13,635 bases of DNA from Rhodobacteraceae bacterium UBA1943 (GTDB lineage Bacteria > Pseudomonadota > Alphaproteobacteria > Rhodobacterales > Rhodobacteraceae), in the NCBI GenBank assembly GCA_002336845.1, contig DDEX01000067.1:1-13635 (forward strand), given 5' to 3'. Under the pieces are notes generated by a model. That model was not told the origin of the DNA. It did no database searches and worked only from the letters and a program-made list of their open reading frames with translations. Positions 6,412 to 13,635 of this stretch are shown here, in pieces. Made by a program: the position numbers and the translations under genes. Numbering within the stretch: the first letter of the stretch is position 1; each line of letters opens with the position of its first letter.

Positions 6412-6433
6412 GATCTAGCCTGCCCCAAGCGGA

Positions 6434-7828
6434 TCAGATGTGCAACGCGCGACCGTATGCGTCGAGAACAGCCTCGTGCATCATTTCGCTGAGCGTCGGA
6501 TGCGGGAAGACCGTGTTCATCAGGTCTTCCTCGGTGGTTTCCAGCGTCCGCCCGATGACATAGCCCTGAATAAGCTCGGTCACCTCGGCGCCGACCATAT
6601 GGGCACCCAGCAACTCGCCGGTCTTGGCATCGAAGACGGTCTTGATCATGCCCTCGGCCTCTCCCAGCGCAATCGCCTTGCCGTTGCCGATGAAGGGGAA
6701 ATGGCCGACCTTGACGGTATAGCCGGCCTCTTTGGCCTTCGCTTCCGTCAGGCCGACAGATGCCACCTGCGGATGGCAATAGGTGCAGCCCGCGATGCTG
6801 TTCGGCTTGATCGGATGCGGATGGCCGCCCGCGATCAGCTCGGCCACCATCACGCCTTCATGGCTGGCCTTGTGCGCCAGCCAGGGCGCACCGGCAATGT
6901 CGCCAATGGCATAAAGGCCCGGAATGCCGGTGCGGCAGAATTCATCCGTCACCACATGGGTGCGGTCGATCTTCACCCCCAGCGCCTCCAGCCCCAGGTT
7001 TTCGACATTGCCGACGATGCCCACGGCAGAAATCACCGTATCGAATTCCTGCGTCGTGGTGCCTTTGGCATCCTCCAGATGCGCCACGACCTTGCCGGGG
7101 CTGCGATCCAGCTTTTTCACCGTGGTCTTTTCCAGGATCTTCATGCCCTGCTTGACAAAGGCCTTCTTGGCAAAGGCCGAAATCTCGGCATCCTCCACCG
7201 GCAGCACGCGGTCCATCACCTCAACCACCGTAGTATCGGCGCCCAGAGTGTTGAAGAAGCTGGCGAATTCGATGCCGATCGCGCCCGATCCGATCACCAG
7301 CAGCTTTTTCGGCATCCGCTTGGGTTGCAGCGCGTGGCGGTAGGTCCAGACCAGATCGCCGTCGGCCTCCAGCCCCGGCAATTCGCGTGCCCGCGCGCCG
7401 GTGGCCAGGATGATCGCCTTGGCGGTCAGCTCTTCGGTGCCTTTGTCGGTCTTGACCGCAACGATCCCGGCCTTGGGCAGGGTCGCCGTGCCCATGAAGA
7501 CCGTGATCTTGTTTTTCTTCATCAGATGGCCGATGCCGCCCGACAATTGCTTGGCCACACCGCGGCTGCGGGCGACCACGGCATCCAGATCAAAGGACGC
7601 GCCTTCGACCTTCAGCCCGAATTCCTTGGCACGGTGCATCAGGTGGAATACCTCGGCGCTGCGCAGCAGGGCTTTGGTCGGGATGCAGCCCCAGTTCAGG
7701 CAGATTCCGCCCAGATTTTCTCGCTCGATGATCGCAACCTTCTGGCCCAACTGGGCCGCGCGGATTGCTGCCACATAACCGCCGGGGCCAGCGCCCACCA
7801 CGATCACATCAAAACTTTGGCCTGCCAT
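6434..7828 (-). CDS. lpdA: Dihydrolipoyl dehydrogenase (E3)
   Basis: Flavoprotein that reoxidises dihydrolipoamide with NAD+ in 2-oxo-acid dehydrogenase and/or glycine cleavage complexes. The protein is 464 residues, normal for E3. It shows FAD motif GAGPGG (12-17), redox-active disulfide C43-x4-C48 in GGICLNWGCIPTK, NAD motif GSGAIG (180-185), second FAD motif LYAIGDIAGAP (305-315) and the C-terminal catalytic pair H443/E448 in FPHPTLSE. No E1 or E2 gene is in the window, so which complex it serves is open; its shorter form resembles the pyruvate dehydrogenase-type E3 of alphaproteobacteria, which is an inference. The start ATG at 7828 has a strong GGGAGGAG Shine-Dalgarno. The 91-bp gap upstream carries a 9-bp dyad, and a UUCG terminator follows the gene, so it may be its own transcription unit. 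Confidence 0.97.
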   Translation of the reverse strand: MAGQSFDVIVVGAGPGGYVAAIRAAQLGQKVAIIERENLGGICLNWGCIPTKALLRSAEVFHLMHRAKEFGLKVEGASFDLDAVVARSRGVAKQLSGGIGHLMKKNKITVFMGTATLPKAGIVAVKTDKGTEELTAKAIILATGARARELPGLEADGDLVWTYRHALQPKRMPKKLLVIGSGAIGIEFASFFNTLGADTTVVEVMDRVLPVEDAEISAFAKKAFVKQGMKILEKTTVKKLDRSPGKVVAHLEDAKGTTTQEFDTVISAVGIVGNVENLGLEALGVKIDRTHVVTDEFCRTGIPGLYAIGDIAGAPWLAHKASHEGVMVAELIAGGHPHPIKPNSIAGCTYCHPQVASVGLTEAKAKEAGYTVKVGHFPFIGNGKAIALGEAEGMIKTVFDAKTGELLGAHMVGAEVTELIQGYVIGRTLETTEEDLMNTVFPHPTLSEMMHEAVLDAYGRALHI

Positions 7829-7861
7829 CGTCTCCTCCCTCAGAAAACAGTGGGCGTCTCA

Positions 7862-7885
7862 AGATAGTTTGGCCTTAAACTATCT
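7862..7885. promoter_or_regulatory. Perfect 9-bp dyad upstream of lpd, candidate operator
   Basis: AGATAGTTT (7862-7870), GGCCTT, AAACTATCT (7877-7885): a perfect inverted repeat 33 bp before the lpd start and 34 bp after the DUF924 stop. An overlapping weaker dyad (TTAAACT/AGTTAA, 7875-7891) follows. The AT-rich arms and the absence of a T run after the stem argue against a terminator. AGTTT/AAACT arms of this size are typical of winged-helix dimer operators (for example the MarR type), but I cannot name the regulator. I could not assign -35/-10 elements with confidence. Confidence 0.55.
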
Positions 7886-7919
7886 AGTTAAACCGAACAA
7901 CAAATCTATCGCCGTGCCC

Positions 7920-8507
7920 CTATGCGCCTTTTGCATGGCTTGCCTGCAAGGCACGAACCTCGGCACCATAGCCGCCTGCGTCAAGCCAAGCCTGTTCCCC
8001 TGCCGTCGAGGCCCGGCCCAGCACCGCATTGCGGGATGGAAAGCGGCCGAAACGCGCGATGACAGCCTGATGGGCCCGGGCGTGCAACGCCATCTCGGGG
8101 TCGGAAGACAATCGCTCCTCCATCAGCCGCACCGCCGTTGCCTGATCTTCGGCATTCTCTGAATGCTCGAACGGCATGTAGAAAAACTGCCGCTCCGGCT
8201 CGGGCGCGTCCATGTCCCAGCCTTGGGCCACGGCCACGCGCGCAGCGGCCAAGGCCTGCGGATCGGTCGCAAAGGCATCGGCCGTGCCGCGGTGCATGTT
8301 GCGCGACAACTGATCGCAGATCACCAGATAGGCCAGCGTGCCGGCTGCGCCATCGACCCAATGCTCCAGCCCGCCCTCGCGCGCGGCCTGCCAGATATCG
8401 GCAAACCGGCTGCGGCATTCGCCGTCCAGCGCCTCACCCCCGGCATACCAGCCCTCGGGGCCAATCTCGCCCAGCCAGAAATCCAGCACCTCAACCGGGT
8501 CTGCCAT
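7920..8507 (-). CDS. DUF924 family protein (function unknown)
   Basis: 195-residue soluble protein of the DUF924 family, a helical TPR-like fold with no established biochemical role that I know of. Family landmarks in order: VLDFWLGEIGPEGWY at the N-terminus, CDQLSRNMHRGTADAFATD (the family DQ-x-x-RN-x-x-RGT motif), FFYMPFEHSE in the middle, and RFGRFPSRNAVLGRAST near the C-terminus. I start it at ATG 8507 rather than at the open-frame start at 8558, because MADPVEVLDFW is where family members begin and a perfect AGGAGG (8515-8520) sits 7 nt upstream. It is 62 bp downstream of the YcaD-like MFS gene on the same strand, with no clear terminator between, so the two may be co-transcribed. lpd follows after 91 bp. 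Confidence 0.92.
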   Translation of the reverse strand: MADPVEVLDFWLGEIGPEGWYAGGEALDGECRSRFADIWQAAREGGLEHWVDGAAGTLAYLVICDQLSRNMHRGTADAFATDPQALAAARVAVAQGWDMDAPEPERQFFYMPFEHSENAEDQATAVRLMEERLSSDPEMALHARAHQAVIARFGRFPSRNAVLGRASTAGEQAWLDAGGYGAEVRALQASHAKGA

Positions 8508-8569
8508 GCGCCGCCCTCCTGTTTGCGCCAACGTGGCAGGTTCAGGGCCGGGCTGCAATCACCCCGCGA

Positions 8570-9787
8570 TCATTCTTTGTCCAGCACCGCCTCGACCGCA
8601 ACCGAAGACGCCGTCGGCGACAGGCCCGAATAACGCCCTTGCGCTTTGGGGGTACGGCGGCGCGACAACCGCCAGGCGGCATAGCCGGCCAGCAGGCCGA
8701 ACAGAATCGCCAGCAGCAGGAAATACCCCGCCGGACCGATGTGCTGCATCAGCCAGCCCGCGACCAGCGGCCCGAAAATGGCCCCGAAGCCGTTCAGGAA
8801 GATCAGGCCAGACGAGGCCGCGGGCATCTGCTCTTTGGTCAGATGGTCATTCGTCGCGGCAATCAGCAGCGAATAGAGCGGGTTGATGATGCCTCCCAGC
8901 AGCAGCGCCACCGCCAGAACCAGCGTGAAGGGCAGCACGACCGCCGCCGAGACCGCCATCAGCACCGTCCCCGCCCCCGCCAGCCACAGGATCAGCATCC
9001 GCCGGTCCATCCGGTCGGACAGCCAGCCGACGGGGTATTGCAGCACCAGCCCGCCGACATAAAGCGCCGCACCAAAGGCGGCGATCTGCCCGATGGTCAG
9101 CCCCCGCATCGCCCCCCAGACCGAGGCCATGCCGAACATCGCCGCATAGACGCCCCCGGTCAGCAGCATTCCCACACAGCCAAGGGGTGAGATGATGAAC
9201 AGCCGCCGGAAACTCATCCCCCGCGTCTCGTCAAAGGTGGGTGCAGGCGTGTCGGCCAGCAGCACCGGCATGAACGCCAGGGACACCAGAACCGATGGGA
9301 TGATGAACAGCGCATAGCCCGACGGGTCGCCCTGCGCCAAAAGACCCTGGCTGGCGATGATGCCCAGCATCTGCACGATCATATAGGCCGAAAGCGTCTG
9401 GCCCCGCGTCTCATTGGTGGCGGTGTTGTTCAGCCAGCTTTCGGCAGTGACATAGATGCCGGAAAAGCAGAATCCGATCAGCAGCCGGAACCCCGACCAG
9501 GCCCAGACATCGACGACCAGCGGATACAGCACCAGTACCGCCGAAATCAGCGAGCCCATGGCGGAAAATACCCGCACATGGCCCACCCGACGGATCATCC
9601 CCGGCGTCAGCCGTGATCCGCCCAGAAAGCCCACGAAATAAGAGGACATGATGATCGACAGCTGAAAGGTCGAAAACCCCTCAAGCCCGCCGCGGATACC
9701 CAATAAAGATCCCTGAACCCCGTTGCCCACCATCAACAGCATGACCCCCAGCAGCAGGGGCCAGGACTGGGCCAGAACCTTCAGCAT
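8570..9787 (-). CDS. YcaD-like MFS transporter
   Basis: 405-residue polytopic inner-membrane protein with about 12 hydrophobic segments, resembling the YcaD branch of the major facilitator superfamily; its substrate is not known. Shared features with E. coli YcaD as I recall it: SSYFVGFLGG in TM2, the TAESWLN segment followed by ETRGQTLSAYMIVQMLG (cf. ES-x-L ... RGRLLAAYMMVYYVG), YPVGWLSDRMDRR (MFS motif A in the second half) and NPLYSLLIAATND. A cytoplasmic tail of about 35 residues rich in Arg and Ser ends the protein. The reading frame is open up to 9985, but the upstream part is low-complexity and covers the intergenic repeat. I start at ATG 9787 (MLKVLAQSWPLLLG), with AAGGG about 9 nt before it. 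It is upstream of DUF924 on the same strand. Confidence 0.9.
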   Translation of the reverse strand: MLKVLAQSWPLLLGVMLLMVGNGVQGSLLGIRGGLEGFSTFQLSIIMSSYFVGFLGGSRLTPGMIRRVGHVRVFSAMGSLISAVLVLYPLVVDVWAWSGFRLLIGFCFSGIYVTAESWLNNTATNETRGQTLSAYMIVQMLGIIASQGLLAQGDPSGYALFIIPSVLVSLAFMPVLLADTPAPTFDETRGMSFRRLFIISPLGCVGMLLTGGVYAAMFGMASVWGAMRGLTIGQIAAFGAALYVGGLVLQYPVGWLSDRMDRRMLILWLAGAGTVLMAVSAAVVLPFTLVLAVALLLGGIINPLYSLLIAATNDHLTKEQMPAASSGLIFLNGFGAIFGPLVAGWLMQHIGPAGYFLLLAILFGLLAGYAAWRLSRRRTPKAQGRYSGLSPTASSVAVEAVLDKE

Positions 9788-9871
9788 CGCGCATTCCCTT
9801 TTCCTTCGCGCCGAGACCCTATCACGCCCGAAAGCGCCGCGCAGCCGGATTGCGACCAGTGATGGAATGAA

Positions 9872-9939
9872 GCGCCCCTGGCCTAGGCCAGACCGGGGCG
9901 CTGCCCCGGACCCCGGGATATTTATGAACAGATGATAGG
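9872..9939 (+). repeat. Intergenic repeat copy B (hairpin plus GGATATTT tail)
   Basis: Reads GCGCCCC, then the 12-bp palindrome TGGCCTAGGCCA (9879-9890), then the stem CCGGGGC (9893-9899) / GCCCCGG (9903-9909) with a 3-nt loop, then ACCCCGGGATATTTATGAAC and AGATGATAGG. AGCGCCCC (9871-9878) can instead pair with GGGGCGCT (9895-9902), enclosing the palindrome, so two folds are possible. The same order of parts occurs in reverse orientation at 10061-10132. Confidence 0.8.
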
Positions 9940-10060
9940 GCCAAGTGACGCCCTGCCCCGAGCCAACGAGGCAGGGAATCATCACCTGTTGCCGCCATCG
10001 GGATCCCTCCCTGTTCGGCAGGACCAGAATAGGCGCTCAGGGTTAATGAAAACCTAAGCT

Positions 10061-10132
10061 CCCATCATCTGTTCACAAATATCCTCGGGGGGTCCGGGGG
10101 GCAGACAGCCCCCCGGCCTTGGCCAAGGGCGC
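10061..10132 (-). repeat. Intergenic repeat copy C, just after queA
   Basis: On the minus strand: GCGCCC, the 12-bp palindrome CCTTGGCCAAGG (10117-10128), the 9-bp stem CCGGGGGGC / GCCCCCCGG (10094-10116, loop of 5), then ACCCCCCGAGGATATTTGTG and AACAGATGATGGG. It has the same architecture as copy B in inverted orientation. The 21-nt tails (10064-10084 and 9916-9936) differ at one position, and that mismatch would be a G-U pair in RNA. The stem begins 20 nt after the queA stop, so this copy probably also marks the 3' end of the queA mRNA, although no T run follows the stem. Confidence 0.8.
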
Positions 10133-10136
10133 ATCG

Positions 10137-11168
10137 TCAGGGGATCAGCAGCGAGGCATCGCCATAGGAGAAGAACCGATAGCCCTGCCCGATGGCATGG
10201 GCATAGATGCGGTCCATCCGCTCTTTTCCCATCAAGGCCGAGACCAGCATCAGCAGCGTGGATTTCGGCAGATGAAAGTTGGTCATCAGCGCATCGGTCA
10301 CATGAAATCGGAAACCGGGGTAGATGAAGATGTCGGTCGGCCCCTCCCATGCCTCGATCCGGCCCGATCGGGCGGCGGTTTCGATCAGGCGCAGCGCGGT
10401 GGTGCCGACCGGAATCACCCTCCCCCCGGCATCCTTGGTTTTGGCGATTTCTGCGGCGGCCTGTGGCGTCACCTGCCCCCATTCGGCGTGCATCCGGTGG
10501 GTGGTCACATCTTCGACCTTGACCGGCAGAAAGGTGCCCGCGCCGACATGCAGGGTGACTTCGGTGAAGGTCACGCCCTTGTCGGCCAGTGCGCGCAGAA
10601 GCGGCTCGTCGAAATGCAAGCTGGCGGTGGGGGCGGCCACAGCCCCGGAATGACGGGCAAAGACGGTCTGGTAATCGTCGCGGTCATGCGCATCGGCAGG
10701 GCGTTTGGCGGCGATATAGGGGGGCAGCGGCATCGCGCCCGCCGCGTTCAGGGCGGCGTCGAAATCAGGGCCGGAGAGGTTGAACTCCAGCCGCAGGTCG
10801 GTTTCGGATTTCTCGGCCACGGTGGCGGAGAGGTCGGGCGAAAAGCGGATCACTTCGCCCACATGCACCTTGCGGAGCGGTTTGGCGAGGGCTCGCCAGC
10901 CGGTCGCGGCGGGCTCCAGCAGGGTGATTTCCACCTTGGCCACCGCCTCCGCCCTCTGGCGCTGGCCGAACAGGCGCGCGGGGATCACACGGGTATTGTT
11001 CAGGACCAGCCGGTCGCCGGGGCGGAAAATATCGACCAGATCGCGCACATGCAGGTCGCGGATGCTGTCGCCTTCGGCCAAGAGCAGCCGGGCGGCGGTG
11101 CGGGGCTTGGCCGGCCTTGTGGCGATCAGCGCCTCGGGCAGGTCGAAATCGAAATCCGACAGTTTCAT
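10137..11168 (-). CDS. queA: tRNA preQ1 ribosyltransferase-isomerase QueA
   Basis: Cytoplasmic enzyme that transfers and isomerises the ribosyl moiety of S-adenosylmethionine onto 7-aminomethyl-7-deazaguanine in tRNA, giving epoxyqueuosine. The protein is 343 residues (family about 340-356). Family motifs seen: MKLSDFDFDLPEALIATRPA, LVLNNTRVIPARLFG, MPLPPYI, DDYQTVFARHSGAVAAPTAS, LHVGAGTFLPV, HRMHAEWGQV, VGTTALRLIE, FIYPGFRFHVTDALMTNFHL and the C-terminal YRFFSYGDASLL. The start ATG at 11168 overlaps the stop of the AsmA-like gene by 4 bp (ATGA), with GGGGGAAAG upstream, so translation is likely coupled. tgt, the usual pathway partner, is not in the window. A repeat hairpin follows 20 nt after the stop. 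Confidence 0.97.
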   Translation of the reverse strand: MKLSDFDFDLPEALIATRPAKPRTAARLLLAEGDSIRDLHVRDLVDIFRPGDRLVLNNTRVIPARLFGQRQRAEAVAKVEITLLEPAATGWRALAKPLRKVHVGEVIRFSPDLSATVAEKSETDLRLEFNLSGPDFDAALNAAGAMPLPPYIAAKRPADAHDRDDYQTVFARHSGAVAAPTASLHFDEPLLRALADKGVTFTEVTLHVGAGTFLPVKVEDVTTHRMHAEWGQVTPQAAAEIAKTKDAGGRVIPVGTTALRLIETAARSGRIEAWEGPTDIFIYPGFRFHVTDALMTNFHLPKSTLLMLVSALMGKERMDRIYAHAIGQGYRFFSYGDASLLIP

Positions 11169-13635
11169 TGTTTGCTTTCCCCCACGACGGGCGGCGGCCG
11201 GCGGAAGATTTCGCGAAACATTCCCGGCGTCAGGATCGACAGCGGATTGACCGAAACCTGCGGCGCGCGGGCCGTGCCCTTGAGACTGTAGTTGAAACCG
11301 AAGACCCCCTCGCCACGTTTCGACAGCAGCGCGCCGATCCCGTTCAGCATATAGATGGGCGAGATGACGCCCTGCATGTCAACCAGCCCCGTGCCGCTTT
11401 GATAGACCCCGGCCATCGACACGCCAAGCGAGGCGCCAATTGCCGATCCGCGGGTGATCTGAACCGCGTTGGGCGTCAGGATCAGGTCGCCGTCAACCTC
11501 GGAAAAGACCAGACCGGAACCGTCCAACTGCTCCAGCAAACCGACGACGCTGATGGCGTTCAGCAGTTCGGCCAGCACATTGGCGTTTCGCACCCGAACC
11601 CCGGCGATCCGTGCCTTGCCGTCATAGGCCCCGCCGGATTTTCGCGGCACCAGCACCAGCGACAGCTTGCCGCCATAGGCGCTTTGAAAGATGCCCGCGT
11701 CGCGCAGCGCGCCCCCGGCATCGTCGGATGCCAGCCGGACCGAAGTGCCATTGGGCGCGGGCACCACATTGCCCGCGACAGCCGCCCCGCCATTCACGCT
11801 GGCGCGGAAATCGCCGTTGATCCCGCCCGCCAGCGAGAAGTTGCCACGAAATCCGGTCAGGCTGATCGATTCAGCCACCACCAGCCGGTCGAGCGCCAGC
11901 GACAGCGGCCCCCCACCCTGCCCGCCCCCCTTGCGCGCCGAGGCGGGTGGCAGCTTGCGCAGATCGATCATGCCAGAGGTCATCGCCAACCCGACTGGCC
12001 GCCCCTTGCCGCGCCCGGTGATCGTAACGCCCCCGTCCAGCCAGCCAGCCAGGGTGACATGCGAGAAAACCGCCTTGTCCAACCCGCCATCCGGCTTGAC
12101 CGCCACAGTACCGGCAGCCTTGAGACCGGCAGCCTCCAGCGTGAGCTGGTCAACCCTTGGCGTGGCGCCCAAGGTCACCACGGCCTCCAGCTTGCCGGTC
12201 GCGCCCGAGGCCTTGGTCCAGCCCACATCGGGCAGCCGCAGCGTGATGCCTGCCAGATTAGAGGTAAGCCGCAGCTTGCCCGGCTGATCCTTATGCAGAT
12301 CGATTGCCACATTCGCGCGTCCGGTGCCGGAAACGGTGCCGTCCGGCAGGCCCAGCCCGAACGCATCCGCAGCCCCCTGCGACAGCGCAACCGTGCCTTC
12401 GATCCGCGCCTTGCCGCGATCTTCCACAGCAAAGCCCTGATGATAGGTTGCATCGAATGGAACCCCGCTGATCAGGCCCGGCCCCGTAATCGTCAATCCG
12501 CTGCGATCGGCGTGAACTTGCAGGGAATCGGCGGTAATGACCCGCTTCGGCACCAGTCGGTCGGACCGGAACCGCGTGACCTGCGCCGAAACCTGATAAT
12601 CGACATCCTGCACCTTGACCTTGGGCACCAGCGGCAGGTGCAGCTTCGCCTGCAACGTGGCCTCGCCTTCGCCCAGATCAACCGGCTTGTCGGCCTTGGT
12701 CAGGAACTGGAACGGCGGCTGATCCAAGAGCGACAGCGCCGCCGTCAGGCTGGACCTTGTCTTCAGGCTTATGTCGGCCTGCGCCGGTTTCTGCGTGATA
12801 TCCGGCACCAGAAAAACCGACCCCGCCATATCTATGTCGCCACCTGCGGGTGGCGTAACCTTGCCGCGCGACAGAACGATGGTGTTGGTTTTGCCTTCAA
12901 TCGTGGCATAGCCATAGCCTTCGCGGATCGGCGGCAGGCTGGGAACAAATCGCACGTCGGCATTTTCGAAACTGTAACCCAGATGCAGGCGCGGCTCTGC
13001 GCCCGGCGTAATGCGCAATGCGGCCCGCACGTCGAACAGCTTGCCTTGCAGGATGTTCTTCTGCACCCATTCACGGGTTTTCGGCACCAGCCGCACCGGC
13101 CACAGTGCCACAAGCTTGTCATGCGCGATCTTGTTCAGGCTGAAATCGAACGAGGCCGCCCAGCCCTGTGCATCTGCACTGGCGACACCGCGCGCCAGCA
13201 GGCGGCGGTCATCCTCGGCCAGGGCGAGTTGCCCGACCTCGACCCGAAAGGGGGCGACGCGCAGCCGCAGGTCCAGCGCACCCGCGCTGAATTGCGCAGG
13301 TTCCTGAAACAGCCCCTCGGGGTCGATCTTCACATCGCGGAAACGGATCTGGGTCACAAAGGTTTCGGGCAGGGTCGCGCCAAGGGGGCCAAGCATCCGC
13401 TGCCCCGCCGCATCCAGCAGATAGCTGTGCCCATCGGCCTGCAACTTCAGCGACGGGCCGTCCACCGCCAGATCGTCCATCACCAACCGGCCTTGATCGG
13501 GATCAAGATGCAGCACGATCCGGGCATCGGTGAACAGGACCGGCTGGGCGGCGGGCGTGGGGCGCAGGGCGCCTGCGCCGATGTTCAGCTCTCCCTCCAG
13601 CGCCGACAGGCCAGCCGAGCGCAGGGTGGTCGCCC
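11165..13635 (-). CDS. AsmA-like / DUF3971 envelope protein, N-terminus beyond window
   Basis: Large repetitive beta-rich protein of the AsmA/YhdP type; characterised relatives (YhdP, TamB, YdbH in E. coli) span the periplasm and support phospholipid transport to the outer membrane. The frame is open to the right edge with no stop, giving 822 visible residues; the GTG at 13516 is therefore not a credible start. Visible landmarks: VQKNILQGKLFDVRAALRI and YATIEGKTNTIVLSRG (DUF3971-like region), many alternating beta-strand segments, a Gly-rich linker (RKGGGQGGGPL), and the AsmA C-terminal block LVPRKSGGAYDG, LLNAISVVGLLEQLDGSG and the ending VNPLSILTPGMFREIFRR. Members are typically about 1,100 residues, so the N-terminal membrane anchor and some 250-300 residues are probably missing here. 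It overlaps queA by 4 bp, indicating an operon. The assignment to YhdP rather than another AsmA-like clade is uncertain. Confidence 0.88.
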   Translation of the reverse strand, partial: ATTLRSAGLSALEGELNIGAGALRPTPAAQPVLFTDARIVLHLDPDQGRLVMDDLAVDGPSLKLQADGHSYLLDAAGQRMLGPLGATLPETFVTQIRFRDVKIDPEGLFQEPAQFSAGALDLRLRVAPFRVEVGQLALAEDDRRLLARGVASADAQGWAASFDFSLNKIAHDKLVALWPVRLVPKTREWVQKNILQGKLFDVRAALRITPGAEPRLHLGYSFENADVRFVPSLPPIREGYGYATIEGKTNTIVLSRGKVTPPAGGDIDMAGSVFLVPDITQKPAQADISLKTRSSLTAALSLLDQPPFQFLTKADKPVDLGEGEATLQAKLHLPLVPKVKVQDVDYQVSAQVTRFRSDRLVPKRVITADSLQVHADRSGLTITGPGLISGVPFDATYHQGFAVEDRGKARIEGTVALSQGAADAFGLGLPDGTVSGTGRANVAIDLHKDQPGKLRLTSNLAGITLRLPDVGWTKASGATGKLEAVVTLGATPRVDQLTLEAAGLKAAGTVAVKPDGGLDKAVFSHVTLAGWLDGGVTITGRGKGRPVGLAMTSGMIDLRKLPPASARKGGGQGGGPLSLALDRLVVAESISLTGFRGNFSLAGGINGDFRASVNGGAAVAGNVVPAPNGTSVRLASDDAGGALRDAGIFQSAYGGKLSLVLVPRKSGGAYDGKARIAGVRVRNANVLAELLNAISVVGLLEQLDGSGLVFSEVDGDLILTPNAVQITRGSAIGASLGVSMAGVYQSGTGLVDMQGVISPIYMLNGIGALLSKRGEGVFGFNYSLKGTARAPQVSVNPLSILTPGMFREIFRRPPPVVGESKQ

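Larger units (their letters stand above)
9788..10136. other. 349-bp gene-free region between queA and the MFS gene
   Basis: I see no credible coding sequence here. The region holds two inverted copies of a roughly 70-bp repeat, at 9872-9939 and 10061-10132. Between them is a 7-bp inverted repeat CCCTGCC (9951-9957) / GGCAGGG (9970-9976). The promoter of the MFS gene should lie near 9790-9870, but I found no clean -35/-10 pair there. Confidence 0.7.

Noticed and set aside
6440..7867. 475-codon plus-strand open frame opposite lpd
   Set aside because: Antisense shadow of a well-conserved gene; low-complexity composition and no family resemblance.
9788..9985. 66-residue N-terminal extension of the YcaD-like transporter
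   Set aside because: The extension is translated repeat DNA with no membrane or signal character, while ATG 9787 opens directly into TM1 with a Shine-Dalgarno.
10043..10057. CtrA-like site TTAA-N7-CTAA
   Set aside because: One base off the TTAA-N7-TTAA consensus and not close to a gene start; a match this loose is expected by chance.
13514..13516. GTG as start of the AsmA-like gene
   Set aside because: The same frame continues open to the window edge with family-like sequence, and no Shine-Dalgarno precedes the GTG.
1..13635. Mobile elements, CRISPR arrays, tRNA/rRNA genes, phage or defence systems
   Set aside because: I found no transposase or integrase gene, no regularly spaced direct repeats, and no tRNA-like cloverleaf; gene content and composition look uniformly chromosomal.

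Overview
The window is ordinary chromosomal DNA of an alphaproteobacterium, most probably Rhodobacteraceae (Rhodobacter/Paracoccus relatives). The grounds are high G+C, a helABC-type ccmA-ccmB-ccmC cluster, an alphaproteobacterial LexA box (GTTC-N7-GTTC) at uvrA, and a GGATATTTrTG-type intergenic repeat that I recall being common in that family. I see no mobile element, CRISPR array, tRNA, rRNA or phage gene, and no convincing new multi-gene system. The interest lies in regulatory and repeat DNA between housekeeping genes.

Layout. All genes but one lie on the minus strand, so transcription mostly runs from high to low coordinates. From the right edge: a 5'-truncated AsmA-like/DUF3971 envelope protein (edge to 11165) overlaps queA (11168-10137) by 4 bp. 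Next is a 349-bp gene-free stretch (9788-10136) carrying two inverted copies of a roughly 70-bp repeat. A YcaD-like MFS transporter (9787-8570) and a DUF924 protein (8507-7920) follow. A 91-bp gap with a perfect 9-bp dyad precedes lpd, the dihydrolipoyl dehydrogenase gene (7828-6434). A UUCG-loop terminator separates lpd from a second MFS gene (6373-5216).

The only plus-strand gene is a small rhodanese (4873-5226). It converges on and overlaps the second MFS gene by 11 bp and is divergent from uvrA (4702-1847). The 170-bp uvrA/rhodanese interval holds two well-placed operators: a LexA box over the uvrA promoter, and an ATTC-N8-GAAT site of the SqrR/BigR persulfide-sensor type between the -35 and -10 of the rhodanese gene. 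After uvrA come a GC-rich hairpin, a second 9-bp inverted repeat and a partial repeat copy. Then comes the cytochrome c maturation operon ccmA-ccmB-ccmC, with ccmC cut by the left edge.

Functionally these are neighbours rather than a pathway: heme export for c-type cytochromes (ccmABC), nucleotide excision repair under SOS control (uvrA), sulfane-sulfur handling (rhodanese), 2-oxo-acid dehydrogenase E3 (lpd), queuosine tRNA modification (queA) and outer-envelope lipid homeostasis (AsmA-like protein). Start codons were chosen by family N-termini and Shine-Dalgarno position; three differ from the longest open frame (uvrA, DUF924, YcaD-like MFS).
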